DNA of 54,787 nt from NCBI GenBank assembly GCA_003030745.1, contig PYVG01000006.1, positions 1-54,787 on the forward strand, in the 5' to 3' direction. Of this stretch, positions 43,160 through 53,512 are shown piece after piece. The notes below the pieces were generated by a model that was given only the letters and a program-made list of their open reading frames with translations, had not been told where the DNA came from and did no database searches. The position numbers and the translations under genes were made by a program. This DNA is from Pseudidiomarina aestuarii. GTDB taxonomy: Bacteria; Pseudomonadota; Gammaproteobacteria; Enterobacterales; Alteromonadaceae. Each line of letters starts with the position of its first letter. Within the stretch, counting starts at the first letter, position 1.

Positions 43160-45820
43160 ATGAAACGAACAGCTTTAGCTTCTGCGCTCGCAGTAGCCTC
43201 TTGTTTTGTTACTTCAACATTCGCAGATACACTCGGTTTAGAAGTGCCGTATGCTGCAAGCACGCCTAGTATAGAGGCAACATTGGGGTATCCAACTGGA
43301 CAGAAAATTAGTAGCCCTGAAGCTATCCATGACTACTTCCAAGAGCTCGCGAAAGCGCATCCAGACCAAGTAAAACTCAAATATTACGGGAAAACTTGGG
43401 AAGGCCGTCCGCTATTTTTCGCGATCATTTCCAGCGCCAACAATATTGCCAATCTAGATTCATTCAGTGAGGGAATGCAACAGCTTGCAGACCCACGGCA
43501 GACCGACGCCGCAGGAGCCGAGCAGCTGATTCAAAGCATGCCAGCGAGTATTTGGTTGTCCTACGGTGTCCATGGTAATGAAATTTCATCACCAGAAGCC
43601 TCCCTACTCACCGCTTATCACCTGTTAGCGGCCGAAGACCAAGCAACGCAGGCAATGCTTGATAACACCATGGTCTTCATTGACCCATTGCAGAATCCTG
43701 ACGGCCGCGGTCGTTTTGTGAGCCGCTACTATATGACGGCGGGGTTAGAGCACAGCGCAGACCGTATTTCCGCAGAACACAATGAGCCGTGGCCGAGTGG
43801 TCGCAGTAACCATTATTTGTTCGACATGAACCGTGATTGGATCGCTTTAACGCAGCCTGAAATTTCCGGACAAGTCGATGCATTACTCGATTACTATCCG
43901 TTGATTTTTGTTGATTTACACGAGATGGGTGGTGACACCAGCTACTATTTTACTCCTGAAGCGCGGCCTTATAACCCGCTGATCACAAAAACGCAGCGCG
44001 AAGCGTTATGGCAAATTGGTGAAAATAACGCCAAGTGGTTTGATGAACGCGGCTATCAGTATTTTACCCGCGAAATCTTCGATGCGTTTTATCCGGGTTA
44101 CGGAGCCAGTTGGCCGCTTTATCACGGTTCACTCGCTATGACCTACGAAATGGCCTCTGCGCGTGGACACAAATGGCGCACCAAAGATGGCACCATTTTG
44201 ACCTATGGTGACGGTGTCAAACGTCACTTTGTTGCGTCTGTTGCCACTATTGAGAGCGCGTCTCAAAATCGTCAGCAACTCTTGCAGAATTTTTGGAACT
44301 ACCGCAGCCAAGCCATTCGAGACGGCCGTGGCAGCGATAATCGCGTTCGCATCATTCCGGGTACCGACGATGCAGCAGCAGCACGCAAGTTAGCAGGACT
44401 GCTGGTGCAACATGGTGTCGAAGTGAACCAAGCGACCGAGTCATTCAAAGTATGTGGCAATAATTATCCAGCCGGCAGCTATATCGTCGATGGCGCACAA
44501 CCCGCACAATATATGGTGCGAACTTTGTTAGACGAGCGCATCGATATGGATCAGCCGTTTATCGATGATCAAGAAGAGCGACGTGCGAACAATTTACCGG
44601 ACGAAATCTACGATGTGACTGCATGGTCATTACCACTCATGTTCAACGTCGATATTGATGCCTGTAATAGCGTCCCATCGGTCGATAAAATCTCCGTTGA
44701 TGGCCGTCTCATCGAGTCAGGTAGCGTCACCAACGCCGATGCGAAACTCGGTTACATAGTTGCTTGGGGCGATATGAATGCGGGCCGCTTCCTCACTGCA
44801 GCCCTGCGCGCTGGGTTACATGTGAAGCAGAGTGATCTTGCGTTCAAACATGTGAACGGCAAGACCTACCCTGCAGGAAGTTTGATTTTGACGCATGCTG
44901 AGAATGAAGCGGACCTCGCAGCAGCGGTGCTCGAACTTGCTCGTGACAGCGGCGCACAGGTTGATGGCGTTGATCGCAGTTGGGTCCTCGAGGGACCAAA
45001 CTTTGGCTCTATGAACGTCAATCGCGTTCATGCACCGAACGTTGCCATGGCCTGGGATGAGCCATTCTCAAGCTTAAATGCCGGTCACACTCGATTCGTA
45101 ATCGAACAACAGTTCAATTATCCAGTGACGGCTATTCGCACGGAGCAGTTGGCACGTTCCAACCTCAGTCATTATCAAGTCTTGATCTTACCCGCGCTGG
45201 CTGGAAACTTCTCGTATGCGCTAGGCGAAGCTGGGCTAGCAAACTTGAAAGACTGGGTGCAGAAAGGTGGCGTTCTCATCACGCTGGGAACTGCGACACG
45301 TTGGGCTGTCGATAACGACCTTCTCGCCAGCGCTCGTGAAGCTGCCATTACCGATAAAGAACCTGGCCATGGTGACGAAAACCGAGTGGACGGATTACTT
45401 CTTGAAACTGCCAAAGATCTTGCTCACTACATTCAAGCAGACGAGGCCGATCCGTATTGGACCGCCGGTATTCTCGCTCGCGGTGAAGTAGACCAAGATC
45501 ACTGGCTGGCGGCGGGCGTTATGCCTGAGGTGGTCAGCATTACTGTCGGCAATGACATTTATCGTCCACTAACCATTGATAACGGCCGCAATATCGTCAG
45601 CTATGCAGCAGCAGACCGAGTTGTTGCTAGTGGCTACCTGTGGGCCGAAAATCAACAACAATTGGCACACAAACCAGTGTTGATGTGGCAACCGCACGGC
45701 CGTGGGATGTTGGTCTCGTTTACACAAGAACCGACTTATCGTGCGTACCTTGACGGCATGAACTTGCTGCTAATGAACGCCATCTTTGGTGGTTCTGCGC
45801 ACGCGCGACCTCTGCGTTAA
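43160..45820 (+). CDS. M14 family exported zinc carboxypeptidase
   Basis: An 886-aa secreted peptidase with a signal peptide (to about residue 22). The M14 catalytic domain covers about 40-390. Zinc ligands lie in YGVHGNEISSPEAS (H-x-x-E) and DLHEMGGDTSYYF, and the general base is probably in the TYEMASARG segment. The long C-terminal part has a class-I glutamine-amidotransferase-like look (VLILPALAGNFSYALGE). It follows the YvcK-like gene by 12 bp. With the S9 and M28 enzymes it fits a protein-degrading lifestyle. Confidence 0.9.
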   Translation: MKRTALASALAVASCFVTSTFADTLGLEVPYAASTPSIEATLGYPTGQKISSPEAIHDYFQELAKAHPDQVKLKYYGKTWEGRPLFFAIISSANNIANLDSFSEGMQQLADPRQTDAAGAEQLIQSMPASIWLSYGVHGNEISSPEASLLTAYHLLAAEDQATQAMLDNTMVFIDPLQNPDGRGRFVSRYYMTAGLEHSADRISAEHNEPWPSGRSNHYLFDMNRDWIALTQPEISGQVDALLDYYPLIFVDLHEMGGDTSYYFTPEARPYNPLITKTQREALWQIGENNAKWFDERGYQYFTREIFDAFYPGYGASWPLYHGSLAMTYEMASARGHKWRTKDGTILTYGDGVKRHFVASVATIESASQNRQQLLQNFWNYRSQAIRDGRGSDNRVRIIPGTDDAAAARKLAGLLVQHGVEVNQATESFKVCGNNYPAGSYIVDGAQPAQYMVRTLLDERIDMDQPFIDDQEERRANNLPDEIYDVTAWSLPLMFNVDIDACNSVPSVDKISVDGRLIESGSVTNADAKLGYIVAWGDMNAGRFLTAALRAGLHVKQSDLAFKHVNGKTYPAGSLILTHAENEADLAAAVLELARDSGAQVDGVDRSWVLEGPNFGSMNVNRVHAPNVAMAWDEPFSSLNAGHTRFVIEQQFNYPVTAIRTEQLARSNLSHYQVLILPALAGNFSYALGEAGLANLKDWVQKGGVLITLGTATRWAVDNDLLASAREAAITDKEPGHGDENRVDGLLLETAKDLAHYIQADEADPYWTAGILARGEVDQDHWLAAGVMPEVVSITVGNDIYRPLTIDNGRNIVSYAAADRVVASGYLWAENQQQLAHKPVLMWQPHGRGMLVSFTQEPTYRAYLDGMNLLLMNAIFGGSAHARPLR

Positions 45821-45833
45821 CCGCGACGAAATG

Positions 45834-45874
45834 AAAAAAGGCGTTGCCGTTATTCCAGCGGCAACGCCTTTTTT
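45834..45874. terminator. Bidirectional terminator between M14 peptidase and dcd
   Basis: GGCGTTGCCG (45840-45849) and CGGCAACGCC (45859-45868) form a perfect 10-bp stem. Six A precede and six T follow, so it can end transcription from both sides. Confidence 0.95.
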
Positions 45875-45899
45875 ATAACTTGAATATGAATGTTGCAGC

Positions 45900-46496
45900 C
45901 TAATCGTCGCTGGTATCGTCAGCACTGATGCGCGATGCAACCGCTCCACGTTGATCTTTGTACTTCGCGTCTTTACGTTTGCTGTAAGGGCGCAAACAAG
46001 GCTCATCCAGCAACTCAAAGCTCAATGCCCCAATTTTCATCAGTGGTCGTAAAGCGAGCGGAAGTTTCCCACTATTAAAAAACTCGAGGACCACCTGCCC
46101 TGACCAACCTGGATCAATTCGATGCGCAGTGACATGTACCATGAGTCCAAGTCGAGCGAGTGAGGAGCGACCATCTAGCCAACCAACCATATTATCGGGT
46201 AAAGTCACCGATTCATGAGTGACAGCCAAAGCAAACTCACCAGGGTGAATAAAGAAAGCCTGATCTTCAGTCAAGACAATCGCATCACTCATCACTTGTT
46301 CAATCGCACGCTCGATATCATCACGGGGTCCACTGATATCAATAAAAGGTGCGGCATGATCTTGTAACACTCGAAATTCATTTCCGAGATGAATATCGAC
46401 CGTCACACCAGTGATATCCGCGGATTTGGGTCGTGGCTCGAGATGGATAATGCCTTGATCTAGGTAGCTTTCAATTTGTCGATCGGTCAAACGCAT
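45900..46496 (-). CDS. dcd: dCTP deaminase
   Basis: A 198-aa enzyme that deaminates dCTP to dUTP for dTTP synthesis. Motifs are [17 protein letters not shown] at the start, [27 protein letters not shown] with the nucleotide-binding Ser-Ser, [17 protein letters not shown] with the catalytic Glu, and the C-terminal [15 protein letters not shown]. The length is normal. It is downstream of mrp on the same strand (24 bp gap), the common arrangement in this group. Confidence 0.96.
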   Translation of the reverse strand: MRLTDRQIESYLDQGIIHLEPRPKSADITGVTVDIHLGNEFRVLQDHAAPFIDISGPRDDIERAIEQVMSDAIVLTEDQAFFIHPGEFALAVTHESVTLPDNMVGWLDGRSSLARLGLMVHVTAHRIDPGWSGQVVLEFFNSGKLPLALRPLMKIGALSFELLDEPCLRPYSKRKDAKYKDQRGAVASRISADDTSDD

Positions 46497-46520
46497 AGTT
46501 TCTTTCTCCTTGAAGCCTGA

Positions 46521-47591
46521 CTATACCCGATCCTGCGCTTGCAGGTATAGCTGCGCAGCTAAACGTGCGGCAGAGTTTTCAATCGTAGCGGCCAAAGTAC
46601 TCGACTGTGCCAATATGGCTTCGACTTGACCTGCATCCAAACTCTCACGCAAGCCCCTATCGAGTGGCCATTGCCCGAGCAGCGATACATTCTCCGCGGC
46701 AGCTGTCTCGGCTCCGCCAGAATGCCCAAAGAGGTCTTCGTGATGACCGCACTGTGGACACGTATAACCACTCATGTTCTCAATCAAGCCCGTGATCGGA
46801 ACCCCAACTTTACGAAACATAGTGATACCCTTGTAAGCATCAGCCAGCGCAATAGTCTGTGGCGTTGTGACTATAACCGCACCAGTAATCGGGAGTTTCT
46901 GAGCGAAGGTTAATTGAATATCACCAGTCCCGGGCGGTAAATCGACTAATAAGTAATCCAACGCCGGCCATTTGGTATCGCGCATTAACTGTTGCAATGC
47001 TGCACTGGCCATTGGTCCTCGCCAAATAGCGGCATCCTTCGCATCACTTAAATAACCGAGTGAACTGACGTGCACACCAGCGCGGTGATGGGGAATCATT
47101 TTTTGTTGTTCGTTGAATACCAACTTCTGTTCTGGTTGCCCGAACATGGTCGGCATCGATGGTCCGTACAAATCTGCATCCAGAACACCTACTTTGGCGC
47201 CAAAACGAGCTAACGCTACGGCCAACTGTGCGGTGACCGATGACTTTCCAACGCCCCCTTTGCCCGAGGCAATCAACACCACATTACCGTAAATCATCGG
47301 CAGATCAGGCTGTGAGTTAGGGAGTTTACGAATATTGCAATGGAGCGACCAGTCAAAACGACTCAACAGGCTATGTTCAAGTAGCGGTGTTAAAACCGTT
47401 GTCGGTGCTGCAAAAGGTAAAGTCAGAAGCGCCTGGTTGGAGCCAGTACGCTGAAACCATTCGAGTGACGGTGACTCAGGCCAGTTCGGAAGTCTGATTT
47501 GCGCCAATGCATCGACTTCATCTTGGCTCCATTGCGCCCCGTCTACTGAGGCTGACTTTTTCTGCGCTTTTTGCTTCATCCAATCGAACAC
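46521..47591 (-). CDS. mrp: Mrp/ApbC family Fe-S cluster carrier ATPase
   Basis: A 356-aa P-loop ATPase. The GTG at 47591 is chosen because AAGGAG stands six bases upstream; a downstream ATG at 47579 is possible, while the longer frame to 47792 would run into metG. It has the deviant Walker A GKGGVGKSS and DADLYGPSMPTMFG. DLPPGTGDIQLTF follows, and CPQCG supplies the CxxC that holds the cluster. It transfers iron-sulfur clusters to target proteins. It is divergent from metG, a conserved pairing in gammaproteobacteria. Confidence 0.92.
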   Translation of the reverse strand: MFDWMKQKAQKKSASVDGAQWSQDEVDALAQIRLPNWPESPSLEWFQRTGSNQALLTLPFAAPTTVLTPLLEHSLLSRFDWSLHCNIRKLPNSQPDLPMIYGNVVLIASGKGGVGKSSVTAQLAVALARFGAKVGVLDADLYGPSMPTMFGQPEQKLVFNEQQKMIPHHRAGVHVSSLGYLSDAKDAAIWRGPMASAALQQLMRDTKWPALDYLLVDLPPGTGDIQLTFAQKLPITGAVIVTTPQTIALADAYKGITMFRKVGVPITGLIENMSGYTCPQCGHHEDLFGHSGGAETAAAENVSLLGQWPLDRGLRESLDAGQVEAILAQSSTLAATIENSAARLAAQLYLQAQDRV

Positions 47592-47742
47592 ACCACACTC
47601 CTTTCCCGAAATACAATCGAGCACTTCTGAGTTCTTTCTAACGCTTACGAATCCGCTCATGATACGGCTAGTGTAGCTGGATTGCCACGCTTGATTCGGG
47701 TACACTTTGCAGTCTTTCCACAGCGATAAAATAGGACTCTGA

Positions 47743-49767
47743 ATGACAGCTCCGCGTAAGATTTTGGTCACCAATGCCCTGCCGTATGCCAATGGTCCGA
47801 TTCATATCGGCCATATGCTAGGTTATATCCAAGCGGACATCTGGGTGCGCTTCCAAAAATTGCGTGGGAACGAGTGTCATTTTGTCTGCGCAGACGACGC
47901 TCATGGCACACCGATTATGCTGAAGGCCAAACAACTTGGTATTGAGCCAGAGCAAATGATTGCGGACATGAATCAAGCTCATCAGGCTGACTTCGCCGAT
48001 TTCCATGTGGCATTCGACAACTATCATTCGACACATAGTCCTGAAAACCGTGAGTTAGCGGAACTGATTTACACCCGTTTACGTGACCATGGCTATATTA
48101 AAACCAAAACTATCGAACAGTTGTTTGACCCAGAACAGAAAATGTTTCTGCCAGACCGCTTTGTGAAAGGCGACTGCCCGAAATGCGGCGCGACCGATCA
48201 GTATGGCGATAACTGCGACGTCTGTGGCGCAACCTATGCGCCGACTGAGCTAAAAAACCCCAAATCAGCAGTCTCAGGCGCTACTCCGGTATTGCGTGAA
48301 TCTGAACATTACTTTTTCGACCTCCCAGCGTTTGAGGACATGCTCAAAGCTTGGACCCGCTCAGGGTCACTACAAGACGAGATGGCCAATAAACTGAACG
48401 AATGGTTTGAGTCTGGATTACAGCGTTGGGATATCAGCCGTGACGCACCCTACTTTGGCTTTGAAATTCCTGACGCGCCCGGCAAATATTTCTACGTGTG
48501 GTTGGATGCGCCAATTGGTTATATGGGCTCATTCAAGAATTACTGTGACCGTACCGGTGCCGCTGATTTTGATACCTTCTGGAAAGTCGGTAGCGAGGCT
48601 GAGGTTTATCACTTCATTGGCAAGGACATCATTTATTTTCACAGCCTGTTCTGGCCCGCCATGCTCAAAGGTGCGGACTTCCGCCAACCTACCAATGTCT
48701 GGGCACATGGCTTCATTACCGTAAACGGCACCAAAATGTCCAAATCGAAAGGGACATTTGTGATGGCGCGTACCTATCTCGACCATCTCGACCCAGATTA
48801 TTTGCGCTATTATTTTGCCGCCAAGCTCACCAGTCGCATTGATGATTTAGATTTGAATCTGACGGACTTTGCGCAGCGCGTGAATGCTGATTTAGTCGGT
48901 AAAGTTGTCAATATTGCTAGCCGATGTGCTGGTTTTATTCAGAAAAAGTTTGCTGGCCAATTAAAAGCTGAGTTAACAGACCGAAGCTTACTCGATGAGT
49001 TTCAAAGTGCTGGTGATTCTCTCGCAACCTTGTACGAAAAACGTGAATTTTCGCGTGCCATGCGAGACATTATGGCATTAGCTGACAAGGCAAATTTCTA
49101 CATTGCCGAAAAAGAACCATGGCAGCTTGCCAAAGATCCAGAAAAGCTCGATGAAGTGCATGAAATTTGCTCGATCGGGATCAACTTGTTCCGCTTACTG
49201 ATGATCTACCTCACGCCAGTAGTCCCTGCATTAGCTGAGCGCGTGCAGGGTTTCTTGAATGATTCCTTTAACTGGGACAGTCATCGTCAATTATTGCTCG
49301 GTCACGCCATCGAGCCTTTTAAAGCACTACTACAACGCATTGAAATGGAAAAAATAGAAGCCATGATTGAAGACAGTAAATCGCAAGCGCCAACGCCAGC
49401 AGCAACGACCAATGGTGAACTTGAAAAAGATCCCATCAGTGCTGAAATTCAATTTGATGACTTCGCTAAAATCGATTTGCGTATCGCGTTGATTGCCAAC
49501 GCCGAACATGTCGAGGGCGCAGACAAGTTATTGAAACTGACTTTAGACTTAGGCGGTGAAACACGCCAAGTCTTTGCCGGTATCAAATCAGCCTATACCC
49601 CAGAAAAACTGATTGGCCAACATACCGTTATGGTCGCAAATTTAGCACCACGGAAAATGCGTTTCGGTCTGTCCGAAGGCATGGTTCTCGCTGCAGGTCC
49701 CGGTGGTGAAGATCTATGGATTCTGAATCCGCATGAAGGTGCGAAACCTGGAATGCGAGTTAAATAA
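47743..49767 (+). CDS. metG: Methionyl-tRNA synthetase
   Basis: A 674-aa class I aminoacyl-tRNA synthetase. It has the HIGH-type motif HIGHMLGY (residues about 21-28), a four-Cys zinc knuckle (CPKCG, then CDVCG) and the KMSKS motif at TKMSKSKG. The anticodon-binding domain follows, and the C-terminal tRNA-binding EMAP-like dimer domain has [20 protein letters not shown]. It is full length. The stop overlaps the start of the rRNA methyltransferase gene by one base (TAATG). Confidence 0.98.
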   Translation: MTAPRKILVTNALPYANGPIHIGHMLGYIQADIWVRFQKLRGNECHFVCADDAHGTPIMLKAKQLGIEPEQMIADMNQAHQADFADFHVAFDNYHSTHSPENRELAELIYTRLRDHGYIKTKTIEQLFDPEQKMFLPDRFVKGDCPKCGATDQYGDNCDVCGATYAPTELKNPKSAVSGATPVLRESEHYFFDLPAFEDMLKAWTRSGSLQDEMANKLNEWFESGLQRWDISRDAPYFGFEIPDAPGKYFYVWLDAPIGYMGSFKNYCDRTGAADFDTFWKVGSEAEVYHFIGKDIIYFHSLFWPAMLKGADFRQPTNVWAHGFITVNGTKMSKSKGTFVMARTYLDHLDPDYLRYYFAAKLTSRIDDLDLNLTDFAQRVNADLVGKVVNIASRCAGFIQKKFAGQLKAELTDRSLLDEFQSAGDSLATLYEKREFSRAMRDIMALADKANFYIAEKEPWQLAKDPEKLDEVHEICSIGINLFRLLMIYLTPVVPALAERVQGFLNDSFNWDSHRQLLLGHAIEPFKALLQRIEMEKIEAMIEDSKSQAPTPAATTNGELEKDPISAEIQFDDFAKIDLRIALIANAEHVEGADKLLKLTLDLGGETRQVFAGIKSAYTPEKLIGQHTVMVANLAPRKMRFGLSEGMVLAAGPGGEDLWILNPHEGAKPGMRVK

Positions 49768-50951
49768 TGGTCGCTACGGTCCATCTCAGTCCTGGCAAAG
49801 ACAAATCATTACGGCGTCTGCACCCTTGGATATTCAGCGGCGCGATCGATCGCGTTAAAGGTAAACCGGAATCTGGTGAGACCGTGTCGGTGCACAGTGC
49901 TGAGGGTGACTGGTTGGGTTACGCCGCTTGGTCACCGCAATCACAAATTCGTGCACGGATCTGGAGTTTCAGTCAACGCGATAGCATTAATGCCGAGTTC
50001 TTTTTAACGCGTATTCGAGCGGCGCAAGAGTTGCGCAGCGGTCTGGCGTTGAATTCCAATGCATACCGTGTCGTCGCTGCAGAATCGGATGAGCTTCCGG
50101 GCATCACCATCGATCGATATGACAACTGGTTGGTTTGCCAATTGCTCAGTGCTGGCGCTGAAAATTGGCGCGACGCGATTGTTGCGGCTTTGCGCGAATG
50201 CTTTCCAGAATGCAGCATCCTCGAACGCTCAGACGTCGATGTGCGGCGCAAAGAAGGTTTAGAGCCCATCGTTCAAGTTCTCCATCAGCAAGCGGATGCC
50301 ACCATCGATGACGTCATCTGGATTCAAGAGCACGGCATTGAGCTCGGAGTTGACCTGCTGAAAGGTCACAAAACTGGCTATTACCTTGATCAGCGGGATA
50401 GTCGGCAAGCCATCATGAAATACGCCAAAGGCAAGCGTGTATTAAATGCGTTCAGCTACACTGGCGGTTTCGGAGTATTTGCTGCCCAAGCTGGAGCCAG
50501 TGAAGTCGTGAATTTGGATGTGTCTGAGAGCGCATTAACTCAAGCAACCTTGAACCATGAACGCAATCAGCTACCGGCACCTACTAACCAACAAATCGAT
50601 GTGTTTGAAGCATTGCGTCAATTCCACCATACCGGTGAGCGATTCGATGTAATTGTTCTGGATCCACCCAAGTTTGTTGATAGCAAAGCCAACTTGATGT
50701 CCGCATGCCGCGGCTACAAAGACATCAACCGGCTGGCTTGCATGATTTTGAAGCCAGGTGGCACGCTATTCACTTTTTCCTGCTCAGGCCTACTGTCAGG
50801 CGAATTATTCCAAAAAGTCGTCGCTGATGCCGCCCTAGACGCTAAGCGCCCTATGCATATCATCGAACGCCTGTTCCAAGGCGCCGATCATCCAGTGCGC
50901 ACCAATTTCCCAGAATCGCTCTACCTCAAAGGACTCGTCCTCCGCGGTTGA
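49767..50951 (+). CDS. rlmI: 23S rRNA methyltransferase RlmI-like
   Basis: A 394-aa class I SAM-dependent methyltransferase. The N-terminal PUA domain has RRLHPWIFSGAID, and the RlmI central part has DRYDNWLVCQLLS. The Rossmann core has VLNAFSYTGGFGVFAA and VLDPPKF. A catalytic cysteine follows in FTFSCSGLL. RlmI makes m5C1962 in 23S rRNA. The assignment to RlmI rather than a near relative is by overall likeness. It is co-transcribed with metG through the one-base stop/start overlap. Confidence 0.85.
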   Translation: MVATVHLSPGKDKSLRRLHPWIFSGAIDRVKGKPESGETVSVHSAEGDWLGYAAWSPQSQIRARIWSFSQRDSINAEFFLTRIRAAQELRSGLALNSNAYRVVAAESDELPGITIDRYDNWLVCQLLSAGAENWRDAIVAALRECFPECSILERSDVDVRRKEGLEPIVQVLHQQADATIDDVIWIQEHGIELGVDLLKGHKTGYYLDQRDSRQAIMKYAKGKRVLNAFSYTGGFGVFAAQAGASEVVNLDVSESALTQATLNHERNQLPAPTNQQIDVFEALRQFHHTGERFDVIVLDPPKFVDSKANLMSACRGYKDINRLACMILKPGGTLFTFSCSGLLSGELFQKVVADAALDAKRPMHIIERLFQGADHPVRTNFPESLYLKGLVLRG

Positions 50952-51034
50952 TTATCTGTTGGGAGTCTGCAAGCCTGATCATTATTCGACTACACTTGGT
51001 ACTATTAGAGTAAGAATGACAACGGAGTTTGGCT

Positions 51035-51421
51035 ATGACGAATGAAACAGCGGGAAATACAACACTGTTTACGAAGATCATCAATCGTGAGATTCCAGCA
51101 GACATTGTCTACGAAGATGAGCATGCTTTGGCATTTCGGGACATTAATCCGCAAGCCCCTGTGCATGTATTGATTATTCCGAAAAAGCCGATTGCGACGA
51201 TCAACGACATTACTGAGGATGATCGTGAATTGGTCGGTCATCTCTATGTGGTAGCCGCCAAACTCGCTGTTCAATTTGGTTTTGCGAAAGCTGGCTATCG
51301 GGTCGTGATGAATTGTAATGAGGATGGTGGGCAGTCGGTCTACCACATTCACTTACACCTGCTGGCTGGTGTCACCATGGGCTGGCCGCCGTTTGCAAAT
51401 CATCAGCCCAAACAAGTCTAA
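51035..51421 (+). CDS. HIT family (HinT-like) nucleotide phosphoramidase
   Basis: A 128-aa histidine-triad protein from the ATG at 51035, with GGAG 7 bases upstream. It has FTKIINREIPADIVYEDE and the closing HIHLHLL triad, followed by the C-terminal GWPPF typical of HinT. These enzymes split adenosine phosphoramidates and acyl-AMP. The gene stands 18 bp before the sterol-desaturase-like gene. Confidence 0.93.
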   Translation: MTNETAGNTTLFTKIINREIPADIVYEDEHALAFRDINPQAPVHVLIIPKKPIATINDITEDDRELVGHLYVVAAKLAVQFGFAKAGYRVVMNCNEDGGQSVYHIHLHLLAGVTMGWPPFANHQPKQV

Positions 51422-51439
51422 AGCTATGAGTCACACATT

Positions 51440-52279
51440 ATGAGTGCTGAATTATGGATCCGCCTGGGTTGTTTTTTGGGTGTCCTGCTCGTAATGATTG
51501 GCTGGGAATACTTGAGCCCGAAACGTTCCAATCGAATTGCTAAAGCGCTGCGTTGGCGGACTAATTTCAGCATGGTCGTTGTGAGCAGCGTACTGCTGCG
51601 GTTACTCATCCCGGCAGGAGCTATCGGCGCTGCCTTGTGGACGGAGACCAATGGCTTTGGTGTATTGCATGCGCTAAACGCAAGCACCGTCGTGGCGCTG
51701 GTCAGTGGTTTTCTGCTGCTCGATGTTGCGATCTATTGGCAACACCGCCTGTTTCACCGTATCCCATGGCTATGGCGCTTGCACCGTGTCCATCATGCCG
51801 ACCTCGACTTTGACGTCAGTACCGGCCTGCGCTTTCATCCGATTGAAATTCTATTGAGTATGGTCATTAAGATTGCGGTCGTCGTTGCATTTGGCATTCC
51901 TGCCATTGCCGTTCTCATCTTTGAAGTTGTTTTGAACGCAACGTCCCTTTTCAATCATGGCAACGTTGCGTTACCGCGCTGGCTCGAGAGACCGGTACGG
52001 ATGCTTATCGTGACGCAAGAGATGCACCGCATACACCATTCGCAACGTCCGATTGAAACGGATAGCAATTTTAGCTTTAATTTTTCGGTCTGGGATCGCT
52101 TGTTTGGAACCTACACCGCACAATCGAAAGATGGCTCCGATGGCATCAAAATCGGCCTGAAAGAGTATGAAAATGAACGTGAATCTGCTTGCTTTTGGTC
52201 ATTGCTGACGAATCCTTTTCGCGCCGCACCGACACGCGAAACTAACGTAAAGTCTGATACCCCGACCACAACCGAATAG
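51440..52279 (+). CDS. Sterol desaturase / fatty acid hydroxylase family protein
   Basis: A 279-aa membrane di-iron enzyme. The histidine boxes are HRLFHRIP, HRVHHAD and HRIHHS, set among four to five hydrophobic segments, which fits the fatty acid hydroxylase superfamily. It would hydroxylate or desaturate a lipid. The substrate cannot be told. Its last 38 bases overlap the converging CDP-alcohol phosphatidyltransferase gene. Confidence 0.88.
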   Translation: MSAELWIRLGCFLGVLLVMIGWEYLSPKRSNRIAKALRWRTNFSMVVVSSVLLRLLIPAGAIGAALWTETNGFGVLHALNASTVVALVSGFLLLDVAIYWQHRLFHRIPWLWRLHRVHHADLDFDVSTGLRFHPIEILLSMVIKIAVVVAFGIPAIAVLIFEVVLNATSLFNHGNVALPRWLERPVRMLIVTQEMHRIHHSQRPIETDSNFSFNFSVWDRLFGTYTAQSKDGSDGIKIGLKEYENERESACFWSLLTNPFRAAPTRETNVKSDTPTTTE

Positions 52280-52865
52280 CCGCTGTCAGCCAACACAATG
52301 CCGCAAAACTAAGAGCCAACGCCGGAAACCACTGCGGCCAGAGGCAAAATGCGACAAAAGCCAGAATCGTCTCAAATCCTTCAGTAATTCCACCCATGTA
52401 ATATAGTGATTTGTTTGGATAGTTCGGATTATCGATACCACGTTTCGAGGCCACAGCAGCAAAGGCTAGAAATGTCGCCCCCGTCCCCATAAACGTTAGC
52501 ATGAGAAAAGCTGCCGCTACGGCGTTTTGCTCGAGATCAGCCAGCAAAAATCCGAAGGGTATGGCGGAGTAGAAAATAAAATCAAAAACACTATCAATAT
52601 AGCCGCCGGCATCACTTGTTGTGGTCAAACGTGCAACGGCTCCATCGAGTCCGTCGGCAACGCGATTAACGAGAATCAAAACCAATGCTAGCCCATACCA
52701 TTGCATTGCCAACGCCGGCACCGCCAGTAACCCCAAACCAAATCCGGCAATGGTGACTTGATCGGCTCGAACGCCACGAGCAACCAATGGACTAGCCAGC
52801 TTCGCGAGAATGGGACGTAAGGTTTTATTGAGTAATGGATCGATCACAGCTGTGACTCCGGCCAT
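52242..52865 (-). CDS. CDP-alcohol phosphatidyltransferase family protein, YnjF-like
   Basis: A 207-aa membrane enzyme with the family motif DGLDGAVARLTTTSDAGGYI then DSVFD, giving the D-G-x2-A-R and metal-binding Asp set. It transfers a phosphatidyl group from CDP-diacylglycerol to an alcohol, and the acceptor is unknown. The start overlaps the ynjD-like gene by 22 bases. The order permease-ATPase-CDP-alcohol transferase recalls the E. coli ynjC-ynjD-(ynjE)-ynjF cluster. Confidence 0.86.
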   Translation of the reverse strand: MAGVTAVIDPLLNKTLRPILAKLASPLVARGVRADQVTIAGFGLGLLAVPALAMQWYGLALVLILVNRVADGLDGAVARLTTTSDAGGYIDSVFDFIFYSAIPFGFLLADLEQNAVAAAFLMLTFMGTGATFLAFAAVASKRGIDNPNYPNKSLYYMGGITEGFETILAFVAFCLWPQWFPALALSFAALCWLTAAIRLWSGYQTLR

Positions 52866-53512
52866 TGCATAACAGCCACTTGATTGGCGGTCGCCGTTGC
52901 AAAATCATCGCTTTGGTGGCTGACCATGACCGTCGCGATACCGCGTTCGTGACAGCGTTGAAATGCCCAGTCGCGAATACGTTCGCGAAGCGATTGATCG
53001 AGTGCAGCAAACGGCTCATCGAGCAACAACACCCGCGGCTCGTTCAACAATGCTCGCAGTAGTCCGACACGAGCACGTTGACCACCGCTCAGCGCTGTGG
53101 GCAATGCCTGCGCATACTTTGCCAATTGCACTTGTTCCAGCTCGGCGAGCACATGCTCGACTTGGTCTTGACGAGGAAGTTTCCGTTGCGCACGCGGCAG
53201 AGCAAATAATAGGTTATCCATGACTGAGAGATGTGGAAACAACAAAATATCTTGAAAGACAATTCCCATCGAACGTTCTGCAATAGCGAGCTCATCCACA
53301 CGCTCACCAGCAACATAGATTTTACCCAGCACTTTTACGTAATTCGGTGCATCACCCAGTAACCAACGTAGCAACGTCGATTTACCACTTCCGCTTGGGC
53401 CCATGACACCTAAAGTACAACCCGCATTGACTTGCAATGCTGGCACCTCCACCTGATGATCGCGCCAACGAAAGTGAATTGGACTGGTGCTGAGTACCAC
53501 CGTATCGCTCAT
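52844..53512 (-). CDS. ABC transporter ATP-binding protein, YnjD-like
   Basis: A 222-aa ABC ATPase from the ATG at 53512. It has Walker A GPSGSGKSTLLRWLLG, Q-loop VFQDILLFPHLSV, signature LSGGQRARVGLLRALL, Walker B VLLLDEPFAAL and H-loop SHQSDDF. Its size and sequence type match the uptake-system ATPase YnjD/ThiQ. The start overlaps the permease stop by four bases (ATGA). It energises uptake of an uncertain small solute, proposed as thiamine-like in E. coli by homology only. Confidence 0.88.
   Translation of the reverse strand: MSDTVVLSTSPIHFRWRDHQVEVPALQVNAGCTLGVMGPSGSGKSTLLRWLLGDAPNYVKVLGKIYVAGERVDELAIAERSMGIVFQDILLFPHLSVMDNLLFALPRAQRKLPRQDQVEHVLAELEQVQLAKYAQALPTALSGGQRARVGLLRALLNEPRVLLLDEPFAALDQSLRERIRDWAFQRCHERGIATVMVSHQSDDFATATANQVAVMQWPESQL

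Noticed and set aside
47592..47792. N-terminal extension of mrp to 47792
   Set aside because: It would overlap the metG start and its promoter region. A GTG with a strong ribosome site at 47591 explains the gene better.
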